From contig NZ_FOYF01000001.1 of NCBI RefSeq assembly GCF_900115925.1, forward strand, positions 558,001 to 622,000: DNA of 64,000 nt. Direction: 5' to 3'. A program made the position numbers and the translations under genes. Below the pieces are notes generated by a model. That model had not been told where the DNA came from, did no database searches, and saw only the letters and a list, made by a program, of their open reading frames with translations. Every line of letters starts with the position of its first letter. Position 1 is the stretch's first letter. Positions 27,316 through 35,552 of this stretch are shown one piece after another. Origin of the DNA: Bacillus sp. cl95. Lineage in GTDB: Bacteria > Bacillota > Bacilli > Bacillales > Cytobacillaceae.

Positions 27316-28516
27316 CATGTTCAAACAAATACGTATATGAAATATCAATAAATAAGAAATCTGAAACAGAAATTGGAAATGAAAATGTTCTTACGGTCTC
27401 TCCGGTTTCAATGTCACTATAAAGATCAGATAACAATCCTTTCTTCTCATATTTCATCTTAACTATATTTTCAAGAAAGTACGGACGCCAACTCCAATTC
27501 TTTTGTACATATTCCTGCTGTACTACCCATCCACTTTGCGATTTAAAGAAATTAGGTGAAATCTGAAAACCATCTACGTCACAAACGTACATTCTGAATG
27601 CAACATCATTCATTTCCCTCATCAAGTGTTTAAAAAGTTCTTCATAGCCAACTTGCTTTTTATACTTATTTGCTAATTCAAGTACGATATTATGGAAAGC
27701 CGTCGCTGTTGAATAGATTGTTTCAAGTTTCTTCTTTTCATGATTAATAAAATCGTGAAATTTACCTTTTAAACGATCCTTCACCAAAGATGGATCGACA
27801 AAATCACCTGTTGGTGTAGCTAAGTAATATCCTTGATAGTATCTACCGCCTTTTTTCCAAGCAAATTGAAGCTGAAAGGACATCTCAATATTTTCAAAAA
27901 GCAATGTAGCACCTATTTTACGTGCCAGTAAAGCTAACGTATAAACAATATCTTGGAAATTGCTCGCAGTAGTTGAAGATCTGAGAGCACTAAGATTTAC
28001 TTTCAAGATATCTGGTTCAAGTTGACCAATTCGGTCGAGATGACTTCTGTCATTCCCCATTTTTGCAATAGCTATCTTGATGCCAAAAGTACGATAGTAA
28101 TTAAGTAGATGATCGAGTTGATCATGTTCCCCATCAAATTTACTGTCATTGATTTCGAGTACAATTCTGTCTAATTGAATTCCCTTATCCTGAAATAATA
28201 GCAATGTCTGTAAAAAACTTTCACCATCATCATACATCAGTAATGACGCATCCTTGTTCACAAAAAGCAAATCGTTATTTTCTTGATCTACGGCTTTTTG
28301 AAGGGCTTTCAACAAAACTAATTGATCGACCTCTATACGGTACTCTTCAGGTATTTGCTCATCTTGAAAAAACGGTCCAAGACTCATGATGTCTCCATCT
28401 TTACAATACCTTCCCAAAATTTCATATCCAATTACTAGATGCTCATCCGCACTGAAAATTGGCTGAAAAAAGGGAACGACATTTTCTAGATTTGTAAGAA
28501 TGTCCAGTGCATCCAT
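27302..28516 (-). CDS. ykuI: YkuI, EAL-domain c-di-GMP-binding protein
   Basis: A 404-residue cytoplasmic protein with an EAL domain (about 10-250) and the YkuI C-terminal PAS-like domain (about 255-400, ending FSFPISVSDFLFIDISYTYL). The signature Glu (E32 in Y-E-I-L-G-R) and a second ligand Glu (E121) are present. The DDFG metal loop of active phosphodiesterases is replaced by A151-K-M-G154. B. subtilis YkuI binds c-di-GMP, and it also diverges here as I recall. This points to a receptor or weak enzyme rather than an efficient phosphodiesterase. SD GGAGG at ATG 28516. Confidence 0.93.
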   Translation of the reverse strand: MDALDILTNLENVVPFFQPIFSADEHLVIGYEILGRYCKDGDIMSLGPFFQDEQIPEEYRIEVDQLVLLKALQKAVDQENNDLLFVNKDASLLMYDDGESFLQTLLLFQDKGIQLDRIVLEINDSKFDGEHDQLDHLLNYYRTFGIKIAIAKMGNDRSHLDRIGQLEPDILKVNLSALRSSTTASNFQDIVYTLALLARKIGATLLFENIEMSFQLQFAWKKGGRYYQGYYLATPTGDFVDPSLVKDRLKGKFHDFINHEKKKLETIYSTATAFHNIVLELANKYKKQVGYEELFKHLMREMNDVAFRMYVCDVDGFQISPNFFKSQSGWVVQQEYVQKNWSWRPYFLENIVKMKYEKKGLLSDLYSDIETGETVRTFSFPISVSDFLFIDISYTYLFEHEGLL

Positions 28517-28669
28517 GTCGATTCCTCCAATTTTCTATTTGAACCAATTATAGCATATGTGTGCCAAAACCTTCCTGTCTTATGTGGCGCCATTGCCAAA
28601 AGAATGTTGTTATACAATTTTTCTTAACTCACAACCTAAAGTACGGCCCAAACAAAGGAGGACGAGTTG

Positions 28670-29542
28670 ATGAATAAATTACACGTTCTGGCCGCTCTCT
28701 TCCCTTTACTTGGATGCAGCCATTCCAACAGTGAGCCCCCGGCAGAGACGATCAAATACAATACAGTAAAAACGAGTCATGTTACCAATAAAACTGAGAC
28801 TAATTCTGATTTGGAAAGTATGCGAGAGACAAAAATAAATAACACAGCTTCTCCTAAAACAGAATCATCAAAAGACCTATTAGATAATGTCTCATCGGTC
28901 CCAATTCAAAAACTCAATGAGGCAAAACCAGTCGTAAAATCAAATCAATTATTAGATGTTGTACTCATTAAGCAAAACCCTGAACTAAAATATGGTTGTG
29001 AAGTCACAAGCTTGGCTATGATGCTTCAGTATGCAGGAGTAAAAACATCTAAAATGGAGTTATATCAAAAAGTACAAAAAGACAATGATCCATTAGTGAG
29101 GTCCCAACGTGGAGACATATTAAAATGGGGTGACCCTGATGTAGGTTTCGTCGGGGATATGACAGGTAAGAGAGCCGGGTACGCTGTTTTCGATAAGCCG
29201 ATGATAGCATTAATTGAACAGTATATGCCCGGAAGGTCTGTAAACCTAACAAACAAAAAATTCGAAGAAGTACTGACACATGTATCTGAAGGCTATCCAG
29301 TTGTGGTATGGACAACAGGAGACTTTAGGCTTCCCGACAGGTGGGAATCATGGTACCATGGTCAAAAATTCATTAAAACTCCTTTAGACTTGCATGCAGT
29401 TGTTCTAGTTGGCTACGATAAGGACTTCGTCTATCTTAACGATCCTTTATCGGGCAGAAAACAAGTCAAAGTAGGAAAACAACAATTTATCGATTCTTGG
29501 AAAGCACTTAAAAGTCGTGCAGTTAGCTATAAAAAGGGGTGA
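28670..29542 (+). CDS. C39-like (papain-fold) peptidase-family lipoprotein
   Basis: A 290-residue lipoprotein with a short signal and lipobox L-L-G-C near residue 16. A disordered Ser/Thr/Lys/Glu spacer of about 75 residues is followed by a Peptidase_C39_2-type domain. The catalytic-type cysteine lies in Y-G-C-E-V-T-S-L, the His in D-L-H-A-V-V-L-V-G-Y-D and the Asp/Asn in L-N-D-P-L. It resembles B. subtilis YvpB-type proteins, whose substrate is unknown. ATG 28670 is chosen because AAAGGAGG lies eight bases upstream; TTG 28667 is next to it. It is monocistronic. Confidence 0.85.
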   Translation: MNKLHVLAALFPLLGCSHSNSEPPAETIKYNTVKTSHVTNKTETNSDLESMRETKINNTASPKTESSKDLLDNVSSVPIQKLNEAKPVVKSNQLLDVVLIKQNPELKYGCEVTSLAMMLQYAGVKTSKMELYQKVQKDNDPLVRSQRGDILKWGDPDVGFVGDMTGKRAGYAVFDKPMIALIEQYMPGRSVNLTNKKFEEVLTHVSEGYPVVVWTTGDFRLPDRWESWYHGQKFIKTPLDLHAVVLVGYDKDFVYLNDPLSGRKQVKVGKQQFIDSWKALKSRAVSYKKG

Positions 29543-29573
29543 ATAGAGTTTTTCTATTCACCCCTTACTTTTG
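29534..29573 (+). terminator. Terminator of the C39-like lipoprotein gene
   Basis: AAGGGGTGAATAG and CTATTCACCCCTT form a 13-bp perfect stem, followed by ACTTTTG. Confidence 0.85.
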
Positions 29574-29614
29574 TTCAAGGAGTTCCAATGAACATTGACC
29601 TCTTGCGATTATTT

Positions 29615-29767
29615 AAGGCTGTTTTCGCATTGATTGTTGCTTTTACGAAAAATGGAACAACACGTATAGATTCTTATTTCGTGCCCTTTTCCTTAATATA
29701 AAATTCTCAAAGCTAAATTCCTAAGGTTTCAGAAACCAATAACAATAAAGTTTTCGAAAAGAGCCTT
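29615..29767. repeat. Dispersed MITE-like repeat, family A copy 2
   Basis: It is bounded by AAGGCTGTTTTCG and CGAAAAGAGCCTT, imperfect terminal inverted repeats. The left end GTTTTCGCATTGATTGTTGC is found inverted at 12254-12273, and the right end matches the termini of copy 1. It lies between convergent genes and ends three bases before the fadH stop codon. Confidence 0.6.
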
Positions 29768-29769
29768 AT

Positions 29770-30534
29770 TTAAAAAGGAAATTGATTAAGCCATTGGCCT
29801 CCGTCCATTGTAATACATTCACCATTGATGTAAGCCGCACCGTCGGAGAATAAGAAATGAGCAAGCTCAGCAATTTCTTCTGGTTTCCCAAGCCTGCCAA
29901 GAGGTACGCTTGCAAGTGTTCTTTTTGCTGCCTCTTCAGATTCCCATAATTTATCTGCACCACCCGTCCTTTCAATAGGACCTGGTGCAATGGCATTCAC
30001 ACGGATACCATATTTCCTACCCCATTCAACTGCAAGCGTACGAGTCATCGACAATACACCAGCTTTTGCAGCCGCAGAATGGATGACTCCAGCACCTGCA
30101 TCCCATGCGTATGTAGCAACCATATTGATGATACTTCCCTTTATGCCTTTCTCAATCCAGTACTTCCCTACTTCACTACTGCAGTAGAAAGTACCGTTCA
30201 ATACGATATTAATAACTGAGTTCCAGCCATTGGCGCTCAATTTCTCGGCAGGGCAAATAAAATTTCCAGCTGCATTATTGACAAGGTAATCGATTTGACC
30301 AAAGCGATCACATGTTTCCTTGATCATTCTTTTGACATCTTCAATTTCCCTCACATCCATTTGAATTGCTAGGATGTTTTCCTGATTTTCAGTAATATCC
30401 GCCATTGCAGCTTCTAATTTTTCTGGTGTCCTTCCTGTTATGACAACTTTTGCACCAACATCTGCGAATTTCTTAGCCATGTATTTTCCCATTCCGCTTG
30501 AGCCGCCTGTGACGATTACGACTTTATCCTTCAT
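29770..30534 (-). CDS. fadH: 2,4-dienoyl-CoA reductase (FadH/YkuF)
   Basis: A short-chain dehydrogenase that reduces 2,4-dienoyl-CoA during unsaturated fatty-acid beta-oxidation. It has 254 residues from ATG 30534 (GGGGGGA SD). The cofactor motif T-G-G-S-S-G-M-G is near residue 9 and NNAAGNF follows at strand 4. The usual YxxxK is S-A-A-A-K here, with a Tyr in the preceding A-T-Y-A loop; this is the arrangement of dienoyl-CoA reductases rather than a defect. A FadR-type operator overlaps the promoter. Synteny with B. subtilis ykuF agrees. Confidence 0.93.
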   Translation of the reverse strand: MKDKVVIVTGGSSGMGKYMAKKFADVGAKVVITGRTPEKLEAAMADITENQENILAIQMDVREIEDVKRMIKETCDRFGQIDYLVNNAAGNFICPAEKLSANGWNSVINIVLNGTFYCSSEVGKYWIEKGIKGSIINMVATYAWDAGAGVIHSAAAKAGVLSMTRTLAVEWGRKYGIRVNAIAPGPIERTGGADKLWESEEAAKRTLASVPLGRLGKPEEIAELAHFLFSDGAAYINGECITMDGGQWLNQFPF

Positions 30535-30546
30535 CAATATCCCCCC

Positions 30547-30566
30547 AAATGAATGATCGTTCATTT
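30547..30566 (-). promoter_or_regulatory. FadR operator upstream of fadH
   Basis: AAATGAATGATCGTTCATTT is a palindrome with only the central base pairs imperfect, matching the Bacillus FadR box TGAATGAMTANTCATTCA at most positions. It sits 13 bases before the start codon and just downstream of a TAAAAT -10-like hexamer, so binding would block transcription. FadR releases its sites when long-chain acyl-CoA is present. Confidence 0.75.
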
Positions 30567-30632
30567 CTATTTTATCATTAATTAGAGAATTTTCGAACAA
30601 TTAAGTTAGTTAATTATAATATACTCTTTTAT

Positions 30633-30845
30633 TTAACTAGATAAAGTACTATGTAGCTTAGATAAACACTGGATAATTGTCTTCTTTCTTTCAGTTCCTA
30701 CCGAGCTGACTTCCTTACCGTTTAATTTTGCAAATACTTTTCCCCAAGAACCAGGAAAGTGAAATCCAAAAATATGAACTTTAATCATTCCATTTCTGAC
30801 TGGTATGAACATCATACTCTTTTTCTTGCCATCATCTTTTATCAT
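30633..30845 (-). CDS. Small conserved-looking protein, function unknown
   Basis: A 70-residue basic protein starting at ATG 30845 behind an AGGAG SD. It has a basic N-terminus (KDDGKKKS), a central strand-rich MMFIPVRNGMIKVHIFGFHFPGS segment and a C-terminal Ser/Lys helix (GTERKKTIIQCLSKLHS). No family recognised. It lies between fadH and ykuE, divergent from ykuE. The strong SD and balanced composition support it as real. Confidence 0.6.
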   Translation of the reverse strand: MIKDDGKKKSMMFIPVRNGMIKVHIFGFHFPGSWGKVFAKLNGKEVSSVGTERKKTIIQCLSKLHSTLSS

Positions 30846-30995
30846 TTAGTGCTCCTATTCCCAATACCGGACTGCCGAGTATTCGTTTCTATTTTTGAAT
30901 TCTAACTGTATTAAAATTGTTGGCATACTCTTCTTTTTCTGACTATTCTCTGTTAGTATAAATGAGTAAAAATTTTAGACAGGCAGGTATAAGTC

Positions 30996-31868
30996 ATGCC
31001 CAAAAAGGTAGCTCGCAGGACATTTCTAAAAAGAGTAGCCTCGATCTTGCTTACCGCATTTGGGGCAGGTACGGGGGGCTACTTTTACGCAAATAAAATT
31101 GAACCCAGTCTATTAGAAATAACAAAACATTCTTTTAGCCATCCACAATTCCCTGCTGGATTCGACGGGTTGAAAGTCGTTCAATTCAGCGACACCCATT
31201 TAGGCTTCCAATATGAATTATCCCAACTAGAAACTCTTGTAAAAAAAATAAATCATTTTCATCCAGATATCATCTTCTTTACTGGTGATTTGATGGACGA
31301 ACCTAATCGATATAAGAGCCCGTCAAGTATCATTCCAATTTTAACTGAACTAAAAGCAAAGATTGGGAAATTCGCCATTTATGGTAATCACGATCACGGA
31401 GGTTATGGCTCAGATATCTATAAAGAATTAATGGAGCAGTCAGGTTTCCAACTTCTTTTAAATCAAGCGAGTAGAATTGATTCTCCGACTGGTGAGCATT
31501 TCTATGTTGCAGGAGTAGACGATGCTATGTTAGGGAGACCCGACTTAGAATTGACGTTACGGGATGTGCCCCATGAATCATTCAAAATCCTTTTATGTCA
31601 TGAACCTGATCTAGCTGATGCTGCTTCCGAACTAAACGTCCATTTGCAGTTAAGCGGACATAGCCATGGTGGTCAAATTAAGATTCCTTTCCTAGGACCG
31701 CTTGTAAAACCTCCCTTAGCGAAAATATATAATGAAGGTTTTTACTCAATAGGTAATCAAAATCCATTGACTCTCTATGTGAACCGTGGGTTGGGGACTA
31801 CCCGTATGCCATTTCGTTTCTTGTCAAAGCCGGAGTTAACAGTATTTACCCTCAAAAAAGACAAATAA
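30996..31868 (+). CDS. ykuE: YkuE, Tat-exported metallophosphoesterase
   Basis: A 290-residue phosphoesterase. It begins with a twin-arginine signal, A-R7-R8-T-F-L-K-R plus a hydrophobic stretch; B. subtilis YkuE is a Tat (TatAyCy) substrate attached to the cell wall. The calcineurin-like metal motifs are FSDTHLG, FTGDLMD, YGNHDHGGYG, and GHSHGGQ near residue 220. ATG 30996 follows a GCAGGTA SD. Its substrate is not defined. It sits next to fadH as in B. subtilis. Confidence 0.93.
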   Translation: MPKKVARRTFLKRVASILLTAFGAGTGGYFYANKIEPSLLEITKHSFSHPQFPAGFDGLKVVQFSDTHLGFQYELSQLETLVKKINHFHPDIIFFTGDLMDEPNRYKSPSSIIPILTELKAKIGKFAIYGNHDHGGYGSDIYKELMEQSGFQLLLNQASRIDSPTGEHFYVAGVDDAMLGRPDLELTLRDVPHESFKILLCHEPDLADAASELNVHLQLSGHSHGGQIKIPFLGPLVKPPLAKIYNEGFYSIGNQNPLTLYVNRGLGTTRMPFRFLSKPELTVFTLKKDK

Positions 31869-31884
31869 AAACCATATGCAATTA

Positions 31885-32104
31885 GAAAAGCGCAAGCGCC
31901 CTCGGCACAAGTAAAGAGCACTTATGCCTGCGGTGTTTTTCCAAGTAGCTTTCCTTTGTGTTCAGCCCCTCGAGGTTGTTTCGGATTTTAGAAACAACCT
32001 CGAGCTACTCCAAGCATCACCTAAAGGTCATGCTCTTCGCAAGATATTCGGAGAAGCATATCCTTAGATGAAAACTGGCTGGGCGCTGGAGCTAGACAGT
32101 TATC
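31885..32104. repeat. Dispersed Bacillus intergenic repeat, family C
   Basis: About 220 non-coding bases bounded by AAAAGCGCAAGCGCC and GGGCGCTGGAGCTAGACAG, end sequences that I recognise as frequent in Bacillaceae intergenic DNA. An inner hairpin with perfect 14-bp arms, CTCGAGGTTGTTTC (31969-31982) and GAAACAACCTCGAG (31991-32004), has an eight-base loop. It is more GC-rich than its surroundings. Confidence 0.7.
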
Positions 32105-32136
32105 TCCGTTATATTTTAAAATTAAAAATTTCTGAT

Positions 32137-32170
32137 AAAAAAGGCCGATACCAAAGTATCAGCCTTTTTT
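32137..32170 (-). terminator. Terminator of the GGDEF-EAL gene
   Basis: AAAAAAGGCcGATAC and GTATCaGCCTTTTTT pair across CAAA, with T runs on both sides. The hairpin overlaps the end of the minus-strand gene. Confidence 0.85.
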
Positions 32171-34276
32171 ATTGCATATGTTAAGGAAGTCCCTCTCTAT
32201 GTCAGATGCAGGAAGAGGTTTTGCATAATAATACCCTTGAGCCTTATGACACATCGCCTTTGAAAGAAAATCAATTTGATTTTTGTCTTCGACACCTTCG
32301 GCAATAACTTCCATTCCTAGACTTCTCCCTAAGTGAATGATTGTTGAAGTTATGGCTGCATCCTTCTCATCATGCAGAATATCCCGGATAAATGATTGGT
32401 CTATTTTCAACACATCGATCGGAAATTTTTTCAGATAGTTTAATGAAGAATATCCAGTGCCAAAATCATCGACAGAAATGGCCAAACCGATTTCTTTTAG
32501 GCTCTTAAGTGTCGGTATCGTTTCTTTCGTATCTTGCATTGCACTCTCCGTTATTTCAATTTCAAGGGACGAAGGTAGTACTCTGTACTTTTCAATCATT
32601 GTCCTGATGAATGGAACGAGATTAGGTTGTTGAAATTGTTTAGGAGATATATTTACTGCGACTCGGATATCGTGATATCCACTCTTGTTCCAGTCACTAA
32701 TTTGTTTACATGCTTGTTCGATTACCCAATTACCGATTGAGACAATTAATCCCGTGTCCTCAGCAAGTGGAATGAAAATGCTCGGCGGGATATTCCCCAA
32801 TTCTTCATTGTTCCATCGAAGTAGTGCTTCAAAACTCTTGGTTTCGCTCGTTTTCAAATCTATTTGAGGCTGAAAAAATAGTGTAAATTCATTACGTTTA
32901 ATGGCTTTACGTAAATTTGTCTCAAGGGTTACTACATTCAATATCTCATTGCTCATGTCTGAGCGATAGAACTGAAAATGTGCTTTTCCTCTATCCTTTA
33001 CCCTATATAATGCTTCGTCCGCATTCTTAATTAATGTTTCTGCATTTTTTCCATCATTCGGAAACATACTTATACCAATACTTGGAGAAATGTAATATTC
33101 TTGTGAGTTAAAGTAAAATGACTTGGCAAACATGTTTAAAGTTTCTTGCACAAAACGGGTGGTATCTCTCCTCGTTGTGTTGAGTAGCAGAATCATAAAC
33201 TCGTCTCCACCTTGACGATATACAAGACAACTATCTGTTTGGAGTTCTGAAAGACGGTCCGCAACTTTTTTTAGGATTTCATCTCCCACGAGATGTCCAA
33301 GTGTATCATTAAGATGTTTAAAACGGTCCAAATCTATTGAAATGAGAGCGAATCCGATTCTTTTATTGGAAAATGTATGTATGCTATCGTTCAAATGATC
33401 AAGAAGTGCCCTTCTATTATATAACCCCGTCAATTGGTCGTGGAAAGCCATATACCTTATTGTTTCCGCATGTCTTGCTTCCATTGAAATATCACGCATG
33501 ATCACATATATCCCACTAATATCTCCATGTATGGCTATGGGAACCGTTTTGATATGCACTGTTAAAAGATGGCCATTCTGGTGAATAAATCTACAATCGA
33601 GCGATTCCATGGCAAATCCATTTTGAGTTCTTTCAAGAAGGTTTTGAAGATCCCTTAGACCATAATCATCAATCAGATTGTATAATGAACGGTTCATGAG
33701 CTGTTTCTGGGTATATCCCGTTACTAATGCAGCAGCAGGGTTTGCGTCCAATATTTTGCCTTTAAAATCAATTGAAAAAATGGCATCTATATTATTTTCT
33801 ACAATTGATTTATATCGTTGTTCACTTTCAATTAAACGCAATTGTTCAACCAGCTTTTCAGTTACTTCCCTAGTAACGGCTATAACATACCTTATCTCTC
33901 CCGAAAGGTCTTTAACTGGGGTCAAAATGGTTTCACCAACAACCTTTTCACCATTACCGAAAGGGCTTTCATTTAGAAAAACATGAACAGTGCCACGTTT
34001 CAATAACTTTTCATATTCCTTTTGCAAGGGAAATGCTAATTCAAACGGAAGTACATCCTCCAAAGTTCTCCCTAACGAATCCGCTGTTATTTTAGCATGT
34101 TCTTGGGCGGATTCATTTGCAAACACGTATCGAAATGACGGCCCTTCTTCCACTTTCATGACGAAAACCAAATCTTTCATATGTCTAAAAATGATATCAA
34201 AAATGATTTTTTCAGTAATTATTCCGTCCGGTCCATTTACTAATTCTTCATTTAAGATGCTTTTCGTAAGTTTCAT
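32159..34276 (-). CDS. PAS-PAS-GGDEF-EAL cyclic-di-GMP turnover protein
   Basis: A 705-residue cytoplasmic signalling protein with no membrane segment. Two PAS domains (about 25-140 and 150-270) are followed by a GGDEF domain with intact G356-G-D-E-F and an EAL domain with E483-A-L, NISPKQF, DDFGTGYSS and AEGVE motifs. Both catalytic sites look complete. The RxxD inhibitory site before GGDEF is absent, so no product inhibition there is expected. It could act as cyclase, phosphodiesterase or both; PAS ligand is unknown. SD GAGGATGA at ATG 34276. It stands alone. Confidence 0.93.
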   Translation of the reverse strand: MKLTKSILNEELVNGPDGIITEKIIFDIIFRHMKDLVFVMKVEEGPSFRYVFANESAQEHAKITADSLGRTLEDVLPFELAFPLQKEYEKLLKRGTVHVFLNESPFGNGEKVVGETILTPVKDLSGEIRYVIAVTREVTEKLVEQLRLIESEQRYKSIVENNIDAIFSIDFKGKILDANPAAALVTGYTQKQLMNRSLYNLIDDYGLRDLQNLLERTQNGFAMESLDCRFIHQNGHLLTVHIKTVPIAIHGDISGIYVIMRDISMEARHAETIRYMAFHDQLTGLYNRRALLDHLNDSIHTFSNKRIGFALISIDLDRFKHLNDTLGHLVGDEILKKVADRLSELQTDSCLVYRQGGDEFMILLLNTTRRDTTRFVQETLNMFAKSFYFNSQEYYISPSIGISMFPNDGKNAETLIKNADEALYRVKDRGKAHFQFYRSDMSNEILNVVTLETNLRKAIKRNEFTLFFQPQIDLKTSETKSFEALLRWNNEELGNIPPSIFIPLAEDTGLIVSIGNWVIEQACKQISDWNKSGYHDIRVAVNISPKQFQQPNLVPFIRTMIEKYRVLPSSLEIEITESAMQDTKETIPTLKSLKEIGLAISVDDFGTGYSSLNYLKKFPIDVLKIDQSFIRDILHDEKDAAITSTIIHLGRSLGMEVIAEGVEDKNQIDFLSKAMCHKAQGYYYAKPLPASDIERDFLNICNKKG

Positions 34277-34542
34277 CTGATCATCCTCTTAAACTAAAAT
34301 CCTATTTCAAAAGTATATAAAGACAGGAAAAAACGAATGGATATATGCTCCTATCATACTATAAATGATAGCAATTCAGTTAATTATATTTTGAGTCATA
34401 CTTGTTTCCCAACTTGATTCCAAATGTTAATCCATTTAAGTGTACAGGCGCAATCCGTCCCATATGACCATACATTATGAATAGAAAGTAAATTTGCATA
34501 AGTTGTTATGAGTACATCATAAGATGAAGAGGAGTTTTCATA

Positions 34543-34794
34543 ATGAATAACTATTATTACCGTGGTTATCAACCATATCGAGATAGTCGTTTTATAGGAT
34601 TTGGACTTTGGCCATTTGTAGCAGGTATAGGTCTCGGTTCACTTCTAGTTACACCATTCTTATTCAACAGACCATACCCTTGCCCATATCCTGGATGCCA
34701 ATATCCATATCCACCTTACCCTGCGGCCTACCCGCCTCCACAACCCTTTCCACCATATCCACCTGGACCTGGATATCCAATGCGAATTAGATAA
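34543..34794 (+). CDS. Small Tyr/Pro-rich protein, possibly spore- or envelope-associated
   Basis: An 83-residue protein. The N-terminus is Tyr/Arg-rich (MNNYYYRGYQPYRD), one hydrophobic stretch follows (FIGFGLWPFVAGIGLGSLLVTPFLF, about 17-41), and the C-terminal half is a Pro/Tyr repeat with two cysteines (PCPYPGCQYPYPPYP and so on). AAGAGGAG SD. The composition is typical of Bacillus coat and surface proteins, but no family is named. A CATACATTA-like sequence near 34469 could be a late sporulation -10, without a matching -35. Confidence 0.7.
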   Translation: MNNYYYRGYQPYRDSRFIGFGLWPFVAGIGLGSLLVTPFLFNRPYPCPYPGCQYPYPPYPAAYPPPQPFPPYPPGPGYPMRIR

Positions 34795-34808
34795 GATCAA
34801 TCCTGTTT

Positions 34809-34837
34809 AAAGCAGATCGAAACCGATCTGCTTTTTT
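34809..34837 (+). terminator. Terminator of the Tyr/Pro-rich protein gene
   Basis: AAAGCAGATCG and CGATCTGCTTT form a perfect stem around AAAC, followed by a T run. Confidence 0.9.
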
Positions 34838-34919
34838 ATTTTACACTCCCCATTGTTTTCCATATAAATCCATATTATAATAATCGATATATCATTTCGA
34901 TACATCAAGGAGAGATATT

Positions 34920-35552
34920 ATGTCTGCAGATCATGCCATATTAGCTGTAATAAGTTCGATGCCTAGTTCAGGATACGATATTAAGAATGAATTTGAACAT
35001 AAGGCTGCGAGCCTTTATTGGGGAATGAGTTACGGAAGCATTTATCCTAAGCTCAAGAAGCTTGAAGAAGAAGGATTCATTCAAGCTTTTGAAAATGAAA
35101 TTTCAGGTCGTAAGAAAACTCTATACGAGTTAACTGCAAAGGGGTGGTCTGAACTAGAAAACTGGTTAAACGCAACTCCTGCCTATCCTGCGCGAAAAGA
35201 CGAATTATTTATGAAAATGGCCGCATGGCATAGTGAAATGGACAATCGTATATTCATTAAGCATTTACAAAAAAGAAAGTTTGAAAGTGAAGATATACTC
35301 GCTTTTATTAGTCAATGGCCTAGCAATGGAACATCTTACATTAGTGGACTCGGGATGCTAGGCATTTCTTATTCTAAAACAATCCTTGAAGCGGAGATAA
35401 AATGGATCGACGAAACCATTCAAACACTGCTTTCTAATAACCTTCCCGCTTCGCAAGATCCAAATGGCTTAGAAGAGAAAATTGTTCAGCGAAGAAAGAA
35501 AGCACTAAATAATGAATTGGGTGGTAATGCTGATGAAACTATCGATGTTTAG
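34920..35552 (+). CDS. PadR family transcriptional regulator
   Basis: A 210-residue regulator. The N-terminal winged helix (about 1-80) has the PadR pattern: SSGYDIKNEFE, WGMSYGSIYPKLKKLEEEGFI and GRKKTLYELTAKG. The C-terminal VirR-like helical domain (about 90-190) mediates dimerisation. The SD AAGGAGA precedes ATG 34920. Its 3' end overlaps the MFS gene by 20 bases, so it probably represses that transporter and itself, which is the common arrangement; the ligand is unknown. Confidence 0.9.
   Translation: MSADHAILAVISSMPSSGYDIKNEFEHKAASLYWGMSYGSIYPKLKKLEEEGFIQAFENEISGRKKTLYELTAKGWSELENWLNATPAYPARKDELFMKMAAWHSEMDNRIFIKHLQKRKFESEDILAFISQWPSNGTSYISGLGMLGISYSKTILEAEIKWIDETIQTLLSNNLPASQDPNGLEEKIVQRRKKALNNELGGNADETIDV

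Noticed and set aside
29789-30534. FadH as a catalytically dead SDR because YxxxK reads SxxxK
   Set aside because: Dienoyl-CoA reductases naturally have Ser at this position and use an upstream Tyr, which is present here.
31885-32104. Possible CRISPR or transposase remnant in the repeat region
   Set aside because: There are no regularly spaced repeats, no open frame and no transposase motif; it fits a Bacillus intergenic repeat.
34608-34790. 60-codon frame overlapping the Tyr/Pro-rich gene in another frame
   Set aside because: It has no SD, and it results from the repetitive codons of the real gene at 34543-34794.
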